This document shows positions 7,716 to 15,351 of a stretch of DNA of 25,628 bases, one piece after another. How positions within the stretch are numbered: position 1 is the first letter of the stretch; the number at the start of each line of letters is the position of its first letter. The stretch covers positions 1 to 25,628 of the forward strand of contig NZ_CALGNQ010000159.1 of assembly GCF_937958535.1 (NCBI RefSeq). The letters run 5' to 3'. Made by a program: the position numbers and the translations under genes. This DNA comes from an uncultured Georgenia sp. (GTDB lineage Bacteria; Actinomycetota; Actinomycetes; Actinomycetales; Actinomycetaceae). Below the pieces are notes generated by a model. The model saw nothing but the letters and a program-made list of their open reading frames with translations. It was not told the origin of the DNA and did no database searches.

Positions 7716-7790
7716 ATGAGCAAGCGCGGACGTAAGCGCAAGGCGCGCCGCAAGGGCACCGCCAACCACGGCAAGCGCCCCAACAGCTGA
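7716..7790 (+). CDS. Large ribosomal subunit protein bL37
   Basis: A 24-codon gene encoding a very basic peptide that begins MSKRGRKRK and ends in ANHGKRPNS. The KRGRKRK...NHGKRPN pattern is that of bL37, a small actinobacterial 50S subunit protein. An ATG start is preceded by GGGAG about 5 bases upstream, and a strong terminator follows. The assignment rests on recalled family sequence; length and charge fit well. Confidence 0.85.
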   Translation: MSKRGRKRKARRKGTANHGKRPNS

Positions 7791-7803
7791 TGACCGTGAC
7801 GTG

Positions 7804-7833
7804 AAAGGGTCGGCCCTCGTGGCCGACCCTTTT
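7804..7833. terminator. Bidirectional intrinsic terminator between bL37 and rsrA
   Basis: AAAGGGTCGGCC (7804-7815) pairs perfectly with GGCCGACCCTTT (7821-7832) around a 5-base loop and is followed by a fourth T on the plus strand; on the minus strand the stem likewise ends in TTT. It lies between convergent genes, 13 bases after the bL37 stop and 6 bases after the rsrA stop, so it can serve both. Confidence 0.88.
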
Positions 7834-7839
7834 GCCGTC

Positions 7840-8118
7840 TCAGCGGACGGTACCCCCGGCGCGCAGCACGCCGATCTGGGTGATCACCCGCAGCCGGAGC
7901 GTGCTCGGGGCGACCTCGCGGCACGAGCGACGCAGCAGCGTCCTGATCCGGGTCTCGACGTCGGTGGCCTCGCGGCAGGTCGGGCACTCGGCCAGGTGCC
8001 GGCGCAGCCGGCCGAGGTCGGACTCGTTCATCTCCGAGTCGAGGAACTCGAAGAGGTGCTCGCGCAGCTCCTCGCAGCGGCACTCCTCGAGCGGCTCGGG
8101 CATGGCGTTCTCACTCAC
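7840..8118 (-). CDS. rsrA: Zinc-binding anti-sigma factor, RsrA type (mycothiol system)
   Basis: A 92-residue redox-sensitive anti-sigma factor that holds SigR inactive until disulfide formation releases zinc. The zinc motif H-x3-C-x2-C is at H41, C45 and C48, with further cysteines at 13, 15 and 66, close to the RsrA pattern; [21 protein letters not shown] is the characteristic core. The GTG start overlaps the sigR stop in a GTGA junction, so translation is coupled to sigR, with GAGG 8 bases upstream. The start at 8103 (ATG) is an alternative. Product is cytoplasmic. Confidence 0.93.
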   Translation of the reverse strand: MSENAMPEPLEECRCEELREHLFEFLDSEMNESDLGRLRRHLAECPTCREATDVETRIRTLLRRSCREVAPSTLRLRVITQIGVLRAGGTVR

Positions 8119-8729
8119 GATGTTGCCTCAATCTTCATCCCCAGCTCCCGGGCGTGGTCGGCCAGCCGCTCCCGCAGCTGCCGCCGCCCGCGGTGGAGCC
8201 GCGACATCACGGTCCCGATCGGGGTGTCCATGATCTCGGCGATCTCCTTGTAGGCGAAGCCCTCGACGTCGGCGAGGTACACGGCGATCCGGAAGTCCTC
8301 GGGCAGCTCCATGAGGGCGTCCCGGATCTCGGAGTCCGGCAGGCGGTCCATCGCCTCCATCTCCGCGGAGCGCAGACCCCTGGAGGTGTGCGAGGCAGCG
8401 CGGTGGATCTGCCAGTCCTCCACCTGCTCGGCGTCCGACTGCTGCGGCTCGCGCTGCTTCTTCCGGTAGTTGTTGATGAAGGTGTTGGTCAGGATCCGGT
8501 ACAGCCACGCCTTGAGGTTCGTGCCCGGCCGGTACTGGTGGAAGGAGGCGAACGCCTTCGTGAACGCCTCCTGGACGAGGTCCTCGGCGTCGGCCGGGTT
8601 GCGGGTCATCCGCATGGCGGCGCCGTAGAGCTGGTCGAGGTACGGCAGCGCGTCCGCCTCGAAGCGTGCAGCACGCTCCGCGTCGGTCTCGTTCTCGGGC
8701 GCGCGGTCCGGCCCTCGGTCCTCACTCAT
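8115..8729 (-). CDS. sigR: ECF sigma factor SigR (thiol-oxidative stress)
   Basis: A 204-residue group IV sigma factor directing RNA polymerase to thiol-stress promoters. Region 2 is seen as [35 protein letters not shown] and [13 protein letters not shown]; region 4 as [20 protein letters not shown] followed by [20 protein letters not shown]. It sits in an operon with its anti-sigma gene rsrA. The start at ATG 8729 (or GTG 8732) follows TAGGCT at 8738-8743 closely, compatible with a near-leaderless mRNA; no clear Shine-Dalgarno exists. The frame is open upstream to an ATG at 8822, giving a possible 31-residue-longer isoform. Assignment as SigR rather than another ECF factor rests on RsrA pairing and the upstream promoter. 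Confidence 0.94.
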   Translation of the reverse strand: MSEDRGPDRAPENETDAERAARFEADALPYLDQLYGAAMRMTRNPADAEDLVQEAFTKAFASFHQYRPGTNLKAWLYRILTNTFINNYRKKQREPQQSDAEQVEDWQIHRAASHTSRGLRSAEMEAMDRLPDSEIRDALMELPEDFRIAVYLADVEGFAYKEIAEIMDTPIGTVMSRLHRGRRQLRERLADHARELGMKIEATS

Positions 8730-8822
8730 CACCCACGAGCCTAGTCCGCTGACCTCGATGTGCGCGCCGCAGGGCGGGGCCGAGGCCTCGGGCCGGTCGA
8801 GCACGGGCGTGGTCGGGGTCAT
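8730..8822 (-). other. In-frame N-terminal extension of sigR (candidate long isoform)
   Basis: The sigR reading frame continues 31 codons upstream to an ATG at 8820-8822 ([15 protein letters not shown]...) without a stop. The SigR-type promoter at 8832-8857 would start RNA close to this ATG, while TAGGCT at 8738-8743 would start RNA near the short start. Streptomyces sigR is recalled to make an unstable N-terminally extended isoform from its SigR-dependent promoter; the layout here could do the same. Not shown to be translated. Confidence 0.45.
8738..8743 (-). promoter_or_regulatory. -10 box TAGGCT, proximal sigR promoter
   Basis: TAGGCT on the minus strand lies 5 bases before an in-frame GTG (8730-8732) and 8 before the ATG at 8729. 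It is a plausible housekeeping -10 for the short SigR form. A -35 box is not evident. Confidence 0.45.
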
Positions 8823-8831
8823 GCCGCCTGT

Positions 8832-8857
8832 AACGCCCCACCCGCGCCGGACATTCC
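8832..8857 (-). promoter_or_regulatory. SigR-type promoter GGAAT-N18-GTT upstream of sigR
   Basis: GGAAT (8853-8857) and GTT (8832-8834) on the minus strand are separated by exactly 18 bases, the known consensus for SigR/SigH promoters in actinobacteria. This implies positive autoregulation of the sigR-rsrA operon. Predicted start is near 8822-8825, next to the upstream in-frame ATG. I found no other match to this consensus in the intergenic regions. Confidence 0.8.
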
Positions 8858-8951
8858 GCCGGGCGCCGCGAGCCACGGCCACACCGCCGGCAGCGACGTC
8901 GAGCCGCCCACACCACTCGCAGCGGCGTCGAGATTGCGGTAGCAATGGGAC

Positions 8952-9467
8952 ATGAGTCTCTCCCGCCGTCTCGCCCGCCCGCTGCTCGCCTCCTCGTTCG
9001 TCGCCACGGGTGTCGACGCGCTGCTGCACCCCGACTCCCACGTCGAGCGCTTCCGCGCGGTGGAGCCCGCGCTGGAGAAGGCCGGCCTCCCACCCGCCAT
9101 CGCCTCCGACACACGCCTGCTCGTGCGGGTGAGCGGCGGGGTCACCGCGCTCGCCGGGCTCATGCTCGCCACCAACCGCAACCCGCGGTCGGCCGCCCTC
9201 ACCCTGGCCGCCGTCACGGTGCCGGTGACGCTCGTCAACCACCCGTTCTGGACGGCGACGAGCAAGGAGCAGAAGAAGGAGATGCGCCGCGGGCTGCTCA
9301 CCGGCGCCAGCCTCGTCGGCGGGCTCCTCATCGCCGCCCTCGACCGCGACGGCAGGCCGTCATTGGCCTGGCGGGCCGCCAACACCCGCGAGCACAAGGC
9401 CGCCCTGCGCGAGCTCAAGGCCGCCGCCAAGGAGTCACGGGCCGACCTCAAGGCGAGGCTGAGCTGA
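8952..9467 (+). CDS. DoxX family membrane protein
   Basis: A 171-residue protein with a DoxX-like arrangement: [19 protein letters not shown] (first helix), [18 protein letters not shown], a third helix [20 protein letters not shown] and a fourth around [17 protein letters not shown], ending in a charged [20 protein letters not shown] helix that may be cytoplasmic. This is a second DoxX-like gene, distinct from the one at 5881-6306. It is divergent from sigR. No Shine-Dalgarno precedes the ATG; TAGCAA lies 6 bases upstream, suggesting a leaderless mRNA. Role unknown. Confidence 0.82.
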   Translation: MSLSRRLARPLLASSFVATGVDALLHPDSHVERFRAVEPALEKAGLPPAIASDTRLLVRVSGGVTALAGLMLATNRNPRSAALTLAAVTVPVTLVNHPFWTATSKEQKKEMRRGLLTGASLVGGLLIAALDRDGRPSLAWRAANTREHKAALRELKAAAKESRADLKARLS

Positions 9468-9524
9468 CCCCGGGGCGCTCCACCGGCGACGCCGAGCCGA
9501 TCCGGGGTGGTCACCGGCGCCCGC

Positions 9525-9530
9525 TACCCT
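9525..9530 (+). promoter_or_regulatory. -10 box TACCCT, leaderless start of aroA
   Basis: TACCCT is followed by exactly 7 bases and the aroA ATG at 9538. The GGGAG nearer the ATG is only 1 base away, too close for normal ribosome binding, which supports a leaderless transcript. Confidence 0.5.
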
Positions 9531-9537
9531 CGGGAGC

Positions 9538-10875
9538 ATGTCCACCCTGACCACGTCTGGAGTCGCCTGGCCGGCCCCGGTCGCCGGCGGGCCGCTCGAC
9601 GCCGTCGTGCCGGTCCCCGGTTCGAAGTCGCTGACCAACCGCTACCTGCTGCTCGCGGCGATCGCCGCCGAGCCGACCCAGCTGCACCGCCCGCTGCACT
9701 CGCGTGACTCCGCTCTCATGGTCGACGCGCTGCGCGCGCTCGGGGTGCGGGTCGAGCACGTCGACGCCGACGGGCGCCCCGACCCGGAGGGGCCCGACCT
9801 CCTCATCGACCCCGCTCCGCTGCACGGCCCGGCCCGCGTCGACTGCGGCCTGGCCGGCACGGTCATGCGCTTCGTGCCCCCGCTCGCCGCACTCGCCGAC
9901 GGTGCCGTGGAGTTCGACGGCGACCCGCGTGCCCGGGAGCGTCCGATGGGGGCGCTCATCGACGCGCTGCGCGACCTGGGCGCCCAGGTGGACGACGACG
10001 GCCGCGCCGCGCTGCCCTTCACCGTCCACGGCACCGGCGGGCTGCCCGGCGGCACGGTCGAGGTCGACGCGAGCGCCTCGAGCCAGTTCGTCTCGGGCCT
10101 GCTGCTCGTCGCCCCCGCCCTCGCCCGCGGTCTCGACCTGCGCCGGGTGGGGCCGATGCCCAGCCAGCCGCACGTGGCGATGACCGTCGAGGTGCTGCGC
10201 GAGCGCGGCGTCGAGGTCGAGGTCACGGCCGGCGAGGACGGCGAGCCCGGCCGCTGGCGCGTCCAGCCCGGCCCGGTGGCCGGTGGTCTGGTCCCGGTCG
10301 AGCCCGACCTGTCCAACGCCGGGCCGTTCCTCGCGGCGGCGCTCGTCGCGGGCGGGAGCGTCCGCGTCCCGGACTGGCCCACGCGCACGGCGCAGGCCGG
10401 GGACCGGCTGCGCGAGCTCCTCGTGCGGATGGGGGCCACCGTCGAGCTCGGCCCCGCCGGCCTCACCGTCACCGGCAGCGGCTCTGTCCAGCCGCTGGAC
10501 GTCGACCTCCACGACGCCGGGGAGCTCACCCCGGTGGTCGCTGCGCTGTGCACGCTCGCCGACGGCCCGAGCCGCATCCGCGGCGTCGCCCACCTGCGGG
10601 GGCACGAGACGGACCGGATCGCCGCCCTGGCCACCGAGATCAACCGCCTCGGCGGTACCGCCCGGGAGACCGACGACGGCCTGGAGATCGAGCCCGGCGT
10701 GCTGCGCCCGGCCCGGCTGGAGACCTACGCCGACCACCGGATGGCCCACTTCGCCGCCGTCGTCGGGCTGCGTCTCAAGGGCACGGAGATCGTCGACGTG
10801 GCCACGACGTCCAAGACCCTGCCCGACTTCACCGGCATGTGGACGGACATGGTCGCGACGGGCGGCCGCGGCTGA
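9538..10875 (+). CDS. aroA: 3-phosphoshikimate 1-carboxyvinyltransferase (EPSP synthase)
   Basis: Catalyses the sixth shikimate-pathway step, transferring enolpyruvyl from PEP to shikimate 3-phosphate. The 445-residue product has the usual length. Visible motifs are VPGSKSLTNRYLLLAA (K30 and the S/R residues bind substrate), GLAGTVMRF at about 104-112, RPMGALIDAL, SQFVSGLLLVAP, GHETDRIAALATEINRLGG and TYADHRMAHFAAVVG near the C-terminus. It is cytoplasmic. rsgA starts 10 bases after its stop, so the two form an operon. Confidence 0.98.
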   Translation: MSTLTTSGVAWPAPVAGGPLDAVVPVPGSKSLTNRYLLLAAIAAEPTQLHRPLHSRDSALMVDALRALGVRVEHVDADGRPDPEGPDLLIDPAPLHGPARVDCGLAGTVMRFVPPLAALADGAVEFDGDPRARERPMGALIDALRDLGAQVDDDGRAALPFTVHGTGGLPGGTVEVDASASSQFVSGLLLVAPALARGLDLRRVGPMPSQPHVAMTVEVLRERGVEVEVTAGEDGEPGRWRVQPGPVAGGLVPVEPDLSNAGPFLAAALVAGGSVRVPDWPTRTAQAGDRLRELLVRMGATVELGPAGLTVTGSGSVQPLDVDLHDAGELTPVVAALCTLADGPSRIRGVAHLRGHETDRIAALATEINRLGGTARETDDGLEIEPGVLRPARLETYADHRMAHFAAVVGLRLKGTEIVDVATTSKTLPDFTGMWTDMVATGGRG

Positions 10876-10885
10876 GGGAGCGCGG

Positions 10886-11920
10886 ATGAGGCGGGGACGG
10901 GACATCGGCACGGACGACGAGCGCGTCCGTGTCCGCCCGCCCAAGCGCGGCTCCCGCCCCCGCACCAAGCGCCGCCCCCGCCACGAGGACGCGGTCGAGG
11001 CGCGGGTGCTGGCCGTCGACCGCGGCCGCTACACCCTGCTCACCGCCGACGGCACCCGGCTGGTCGCGATGAAGGCCCGCGAGCTGGGCCGCGGGGCCCG
11101 CAACGCCGTCGTCGTCGGGGACCGGGTGGCGGTGGTCGGCGACACCAGCGGGCGGCCCGGCACCCTCGCCCGCATCGTGCGGGTCGAGGAGCGCCGGACG
11201 GCACTGCGCCGGTCCGCCGAGGACAGCGAGGCCGCCGGCGTCGAGCGGGTCATCGTCGCCAACGCCGACCGGATGCTCATCGTCACGGCGCTCGCCGACC
11301 CGCCGCCGCGGCCGCGGCTCGTCGACCGCTGCCTGGTGGCGGCCTACGACGCCGGGATGGAGCCGTTCCTCGTCCTCACCAAGGCCGACCTCGCTGACCC
11401 CGCCCCCTTCCTCGAGCTGTACTCCGCGCTGGACGTGCCCACGGTGACCACCGCGCTGGTCGACGGTGCGGTGCAGGGGCTGGACGCGCTGCGGGAGGTG
11501 GTCAGCGGGCACGAGTCCGTGCTCGTCGGCCACTCCGGGGTGGGCAAGTCCACGCTCATCAACGCGCTCGTGCCGGGCGCCGGCCGTGCGACGGGCGACG
11601 TCAACGTCGTCACCGGCCGCGGCCGGCACACGTCGAGCAACGCCGTCGCCCTCGAGCTGCCGGACGGCGGCTGGGTCATCGACACCCCGGGCGTGCGGTC
11701 CTTCGGGCTGGCCCACGTGGGCCCCGACGACCTCCTCGCCGCGTTCCCCGACCTCGTCGAGGTGGCCGTCGACTGCCCCCGCGGCTGCTCGCACGACGGC
11801 GAGGCCCCCGGGTGCGCCCTGGACGCGTGGGTGGCCGGCGGCGAGGGCGGGCCGCTCGCCGCCGCCCGGCTGGACTCCTTCCGCCGGCTGCTCGCCTCCC
11901 GCATCAGCGAGGTCCCGTAG
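10886..11920 (+). CDS. rsgA: Ribosome small subunit-dependent GTPase A
   Basis: A circularly permuted GTPase that assists late 30S subunit maturation. Motif order is diagnostic: TKAD (G4) at about residue 165 comes before the P-loop GHSGVGKST at 215-223, followed by DTPGVRSFG (G3) at 266. A zinc-finger follows with C297, C301, H303 and C310. The N-terminus is basic (RPPKRGSRPRTKRRPRH) and precedes an OB-like domain. Length is 344 residues. The ATG has GAGGGAG 6 bases upstream, and the gene follows aroA. The frame stays open upstream inside aroA, but that is coincidental. Confidence 0.97.
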   Translation: MRRGRDIGTDDERVRVRPPKRGSRPRTKRRPRHEDAVEARVLAVDRGRYTLLTADGTRLVAMKARELGRGARNAVVVGDRVAVVGDTSGRPGTLARIVRVEERRTALRRSAEDSEAAGVERVIVANADRMLIVTALADPPPRPRLVDRCLVAAYDAGMEPFLVLTKADLADPAPFLELYSALDVPTVTTALVDGAVQGLDALREVVSGHESVLVGHSGVGKSTLINALVPGAGRATGDVNVVTGRGRHTSSNAVALELPDGGWVIDTPGVRSFGLAHVGPDDLLAAFPDLVEVAVDCPRGCSHDGEAPGCALDAWVAGGEGGPLAAARLDSFRRLLASRISEVP

Positions 11921-11948
11921 CCGACCGCCGCGTGTCGGTGGCCGGCCG

Positions 11949-11954
11949 TAGGCT
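11949..11954 (+). promoter_or_regulatory. -10 box TAGGCT, candidate recCBD promoter
   Basis: TAGGCT lies in the 65-base gap after rsgA; RNA would start near 11961, leaving a leader of about 25 bases with an AGGGAG ribosome site before the recC ATG at 11986. No good -35 is visible. Confidence 0.4.
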
Positions 11955-11985
11955 GGACGGCGAGCCGACCCAGGGAGTCACCGCC

Positions 11986-14900
11986 ATGCTGCACGCGCAC
12001 CGCTCCGAGCGCGCCGACGCGCTCGTCGCGCCGCTGGCGGCGCTCCTTGCCGAGCCGCCGGCCGACCCCTTCGCCGCGGACGTCGTGGCCGTCCCCACCC
12101 GGGGCGTCGAGCGGTGGCTGGCCCAGCGCCTGTCGCACCACCTCGGGGCCGGGCCGGACGGCGAGGCCGGCGTGTGCGCGAACGTCTCCTTCGCGTCCCC
12201 CGCGCGGCTCGTCGGCGAGGTCCTCACCGCGGTCACCGGCACCACCGAGGAGGACCCGTGGGACGTCGAGCGGCTCACCTGGCCGCTGCTCGAGGTCGTC
12301 GACGCCTGCGCCGGGGAGGCGTGGTGCGCCCCGCTGGGCCGGTACCTCGCCGCCGGCGAGCCGGAGGACCGGCGCCACGGCCGCCGGCTGGGCGCCGCCC
12401 GGCACCTGGCCCGGCTGTTCACCTCCTACGGCGCCCAGCGGCCCGACATGGTGCGTGCGTGGGCGGAGGGCCGCGACGAGGACGGCACCGGTGGCCCGTT
12501 GCCCGCCGACCTGAGCTGGCAGGCCGAGCTGTGGCGCCGGCTGCGCGCCCGGGTGGGCATCCCGAGCCCGGCGGAGCGGCTGGACGCCGCGGTCGCGCAG
12601 GTGGCGGCACGACCCGAGGCCGTCGACCTGCCCGAGCGGCTCAGCATCTTCGGCCCCACCCGGCTGCCCGAGGCCCACCTGCGGGTGCTGCACGCCCTGG
12701 CCGCCCACCGCGCGGTCCACCTGTGGCTGCCTCACCCCTCCCCCGCGCTGTGGGAGCGCGTCGCCGCCGCCGGCCCGCCCGCCTCGCCCCGTCGTCGGGG
12801 CCGGCACAGCCCGGCCCACCACCCGCTGCTCGCCTCCATGGCCCGCGACGCCACTGAGCTGCAGACCCGGCTGCTCCGACACGGCGACCTCACCGACACC
12901 CACCACCCGGCCCCCACGCGGCCGGCCACGCTGCTCGGCGCCCTCCAGGAACGCCTCGCCGCCGACTCCCCCACCGGGACCGCGCCGCACCTGCTCGCCG
13001 AGGGCGACTCCAGCGTCCAGGTGCACGCCTGCCACGGCCTGGCCCGGCAGGTGGAGGTGCTCCGCGAGGTCCTCGCCGGGCTGTTCGCGGACGACCCCAC
13101 CCTCGAGCCACGCGACGTCGTCATCATGTGCCCCGACGTCGAGGCGGTCGCCCCGCTCGTGGCGGCGAGCTTCGGGCTGGCCCCCGAGGGAAGCGGCGAC
13201 GTCCACCCGGGGCACACCATGCGGGTGCGGCTCGCCGACCGCGCCCCCGGGCGCACCAACCCGGTGCTCGGGCTGCTCGCCACCCTCCTGACCCTGGCGG
13301 ACGACCGCGTCACCGCCTCCCAGGTGCTCGACGTCGCCGCGGTGGAACCGGTGCGGCGGCGCTTCCGCCTCTCCGACGACGACCTCGACCGCATCCGTGA
13401 GTGGTCGGCCGACACCGGGGTGCGCTGGGGCGAGGACGCCCGCCGCCGCGCCCGGTTCGAGCTGCCCCACGTGCTCCAGGGCACCTGGCAGGTGGCGCTG
13501 GACCGGCTGCTCCTCGGCGTCGCGATGGCCGAGGAGGACCACCGCTACGTCGGTCACGCGCTGCCCCTCGACGACGTCGACAGCACCGACATCGACCTCG
13601 CCGGGCGCTTCGCCGAGCTGCTCGACCGGCTCACCGCCGTGCTCACCGCGCTCGACGGCGCCCACCCGCTGGACCACTGGCTCACCACCCTGGACCGCGC
13701 CGTCACCTGGCTGACCGACACCAGCCCGTCGGAGGCATGGCAGGTGCTCCAGGCCCGCCGCATCCTGGGCGATGTCCGCACCGAGGCCGGCGGCGACCCC
13801 GCGGCGCTGCTCCGCCTGGCCGACGTCCGGGCACTGCTCGCCGACCGGCTCGCGGGGCGGCCCACCCGTGCCGGCTTCCGCACCGGCGCGCTCACCGTGT
13901 GCGCGCTGGAGCCGATGCGTGCCGTGCCCCACCGCGTCGTGTGCCTCCTCGGCATCGACGACGGCGTCTTCCCCCGCGGCACCCGGCAGGACGGCGAGGA
14001 CGTCCTCCTGCGGGAGCCGTGCATCGGGGAGCGCGACCGCCGCAGCGAGGACCGCCAGCTCTTCCTCGACGCCGTCACCGCCGCGCAGGACCACCTCCTC
14101 GTCCTGTACTCCGGTGCCGGTGAGCGCACCGGCTCCCCGCGTCCGCCCGCGGTCCCGCTCGGGGAGCTGCTCGACGCCCTCGACGCCGCCGCGACCACCG
14201 CCGACGGCCGGCCGGTGCGCTCCCACGTCGTGCGCCACCACCCGCTCCAGGTGGTCGACGAGCGCAACTTCGTCCCCGGGGCGCTGGGCCGGGCCGGGCA
14301 GCCGTTCAGCTTCGACGCCGTGGCCCACCGGGCCGCGCTCGTCGCCCGCGGCGAGCGGGTCGAGCGGCCGGCGTTCCTCACCGCCCCGCTGCCGCCGCCC
14401 CCGGAGGCGGAGGTCGGCGGGGTCGTCGAGCTCAGCGACCTCGTGGCGATGCTCGAGCACCCGGTGAAGTACTTCCTGCGCAGCCGGCTCGGGCTCTCGG
14501 TCGCCGGGGAGGTCAGCGACGTGGAGGACCGGCTGCCACTCACCCTCGACAAGCTCGACGAGTGGGGCATCGGCGAGCGGTTCCTGCGGGCCCGCCTCGA
14601 CGGGGTCCACCCCGACCGCGCGATGAACGCCGAGTGGCGCCGCGGCCTGGCCCCGCCGCGTGAACTCGGTCGGGCCGCCCTGGTCGCGGTCCGTGAGCGG
14701 GTGGCGCCCATCGGCGACGCCGCGCTCCAGGAGCGCCACACCGAGGCAGAGTCCGTCGACGTCCTGGTCACCCTGCCCTCGGGGACCACGCTCAGCGGCA
14801 CCGTCCCCGGCGTGCACGGGGGCACGGTGCTGCGTGCCACCTACTCCCGGCTCGCGCCCAAGCACCGGCTGCGCGCCTGGGTACAGCTGCTCGCGCTCAC

Positions 14901-15351
14901 CGCGGCCCACCCGGGCCGGGAGTGGCGCACCGCCACCGTCGGGCGCCCGCAGCACACCCGGCCCGGCGCCTCCGTCGCCCGGCTCACCGCACCCGCCCCC
15001 GCCGCGGCCCGGGAGCTGCTCGACCAGCTCCTCCACCTGCGGTCACTGGCCCAGCGCGAGCCGCTGCCGCTGCCCGTACCCGTGGCGTACCACTACGCGA
15101 CCTCCCGCTTCGGGGGTGACTCCGCCGACATGGCGCTGCTCAGCGCGCGGCGCGCATGGAACGGCGACCGGTTCCTGCGGGAGGACGAGCACCACGTCAT
15201 CTGCTGGGGCAGTGACGCCGAGCTCGACGACATCGTCGGTGTCCCCACCGAGGCCGAGCGCGCCTGGTACCCGGAGGACCCCACCCGGCTGGGCGTCCTC
15301 GCGCGCCGCATCTGGGAGCCGCTCCTCGCCCACGAGCAGGTGAGCCGATGA
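11986..15351 (+). CDS. recC: Exodeoxyribonuclease V subunit gamma (RecC)
   Basis: The RecC subunit of RecBCD, which in E. coli scans for Chi and stabilises the complex during double-strand-break processing. The 1121-residue product has the family N-terminus (VVAVPTRGVERWLAQRLSHH), VQVHACHGLARQVEVLREVL, EPRDVVIMCPDVEAV, and the C-terminal LSDLVAMLEHPVKYFLRSRL segment. No Walker A motif is present, as expected for RecC. The ATG at 11986 has AGGGAG 8 bases upstream, favoured over an open-frame extension into rsgA. Its TGA overlaps the recB ATG in ATGA. Confidence 0.96.
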   Translation: MLHAHRSERADALVAPLAALLAEPPADPFAADVVAVPTRGVERWLAQRLSHHLGAGPDGEAGVCANVSFASPARLVGEVLTAVTGTTEEDPWDVERLTWPLLEVVDACAGEAWCAPLGRYLAAGEPEDRRHGRRLGAARHLARLFTSYGAQRPDMVRAWAEGRDEDGTGGPLPADLSWQAELWRRLRARVGIPSPAERLDAAVAQVAARPEAVDLPERLSIFGPTRLPEAHLRVLHALAAHRAVHLWLPHPSPALWERVAAAGPPASPRRRGRHSPAHHPLLASMARDATELQTRLLRHGDLTDTHHPAPTRPATLLGALQERLAADSPTGTAPHLLAEGDSSVQVHACHGLARQVEVLREVLAGLFADDPTLEPRDVVIMCPDVEAVAPLVAASFGLAPEGSGDVHPGHTMRVRLADRAPGRTNPVLGLLATLLTLADDRVTASQVLDVAAVEPVRRRFRLSDDDLDRIREWSADTGVRWGEDARRRARFELPHVLQGTWQVALDRLLLGVAMAEEDHRYVGHALPLDDVDSTDIDLAGRFAELLDRLTAVLTALDGAHPLDHWLTTLDRAVTWLTDTSPSEAWQVLQARRILGDVRTEAGGDPAALLRLADVRALLADRLAGRPTRAGFRTGALTVCALEPMRAVPHRVVCLLGIDDGVFPRGTRQDGEDVLLREPCIGERDRRSEDRQLFLDAVTAAQDHLLVLYSGAGERTGSPRPPAVPLGELLDALDAAATTADGRPVRSHVVRHHPLQVVDERNFVPGALGRAGQPFSFDAVAHRAALVARGERVERPAFLTAPLPPPPEAEVGGVVELSDLVAMLEHPVKYFLRSRLGLSVAGEVSDVEDRLPLTLDKLDEWGIGERFLRARLDGVHPDRAMNAEWRRGLAPPRELGRAALVAVRERVAPIGDAALQERHTEAESVDVLVTLPSGTTLSGTVPGVHGGTVLRATYSRLAPKHRLRAWVQLLALTAAHPGREWRTATVGRPQHTRPGASVARLTAPAPAAARELLDQLLHLRSLAQREPLPLPVPVAYHYATSRFGGDSADMALLSARRAWNGDRFLREDEHHVICWGSDAELDDIVGVPTEAERAWYPEDPTRLGVLARRIWEPLLAHEQVSR

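Noticed and set aside
8823..9242. sigR extended upstream to 9242
   Set aside because: The part beyond the ATG at 8822 overlaps the SigR promoter and the divergent DoxX gene and has no sigma-factor features.
11344..15036. Very long minus-strand reading frame opposite recC
   Set aside because: It is a high-GC shadow of recC: low-complexity composition, no recognisable domain, and the plus strand encodes a complete RecC with overlapping neighbours.
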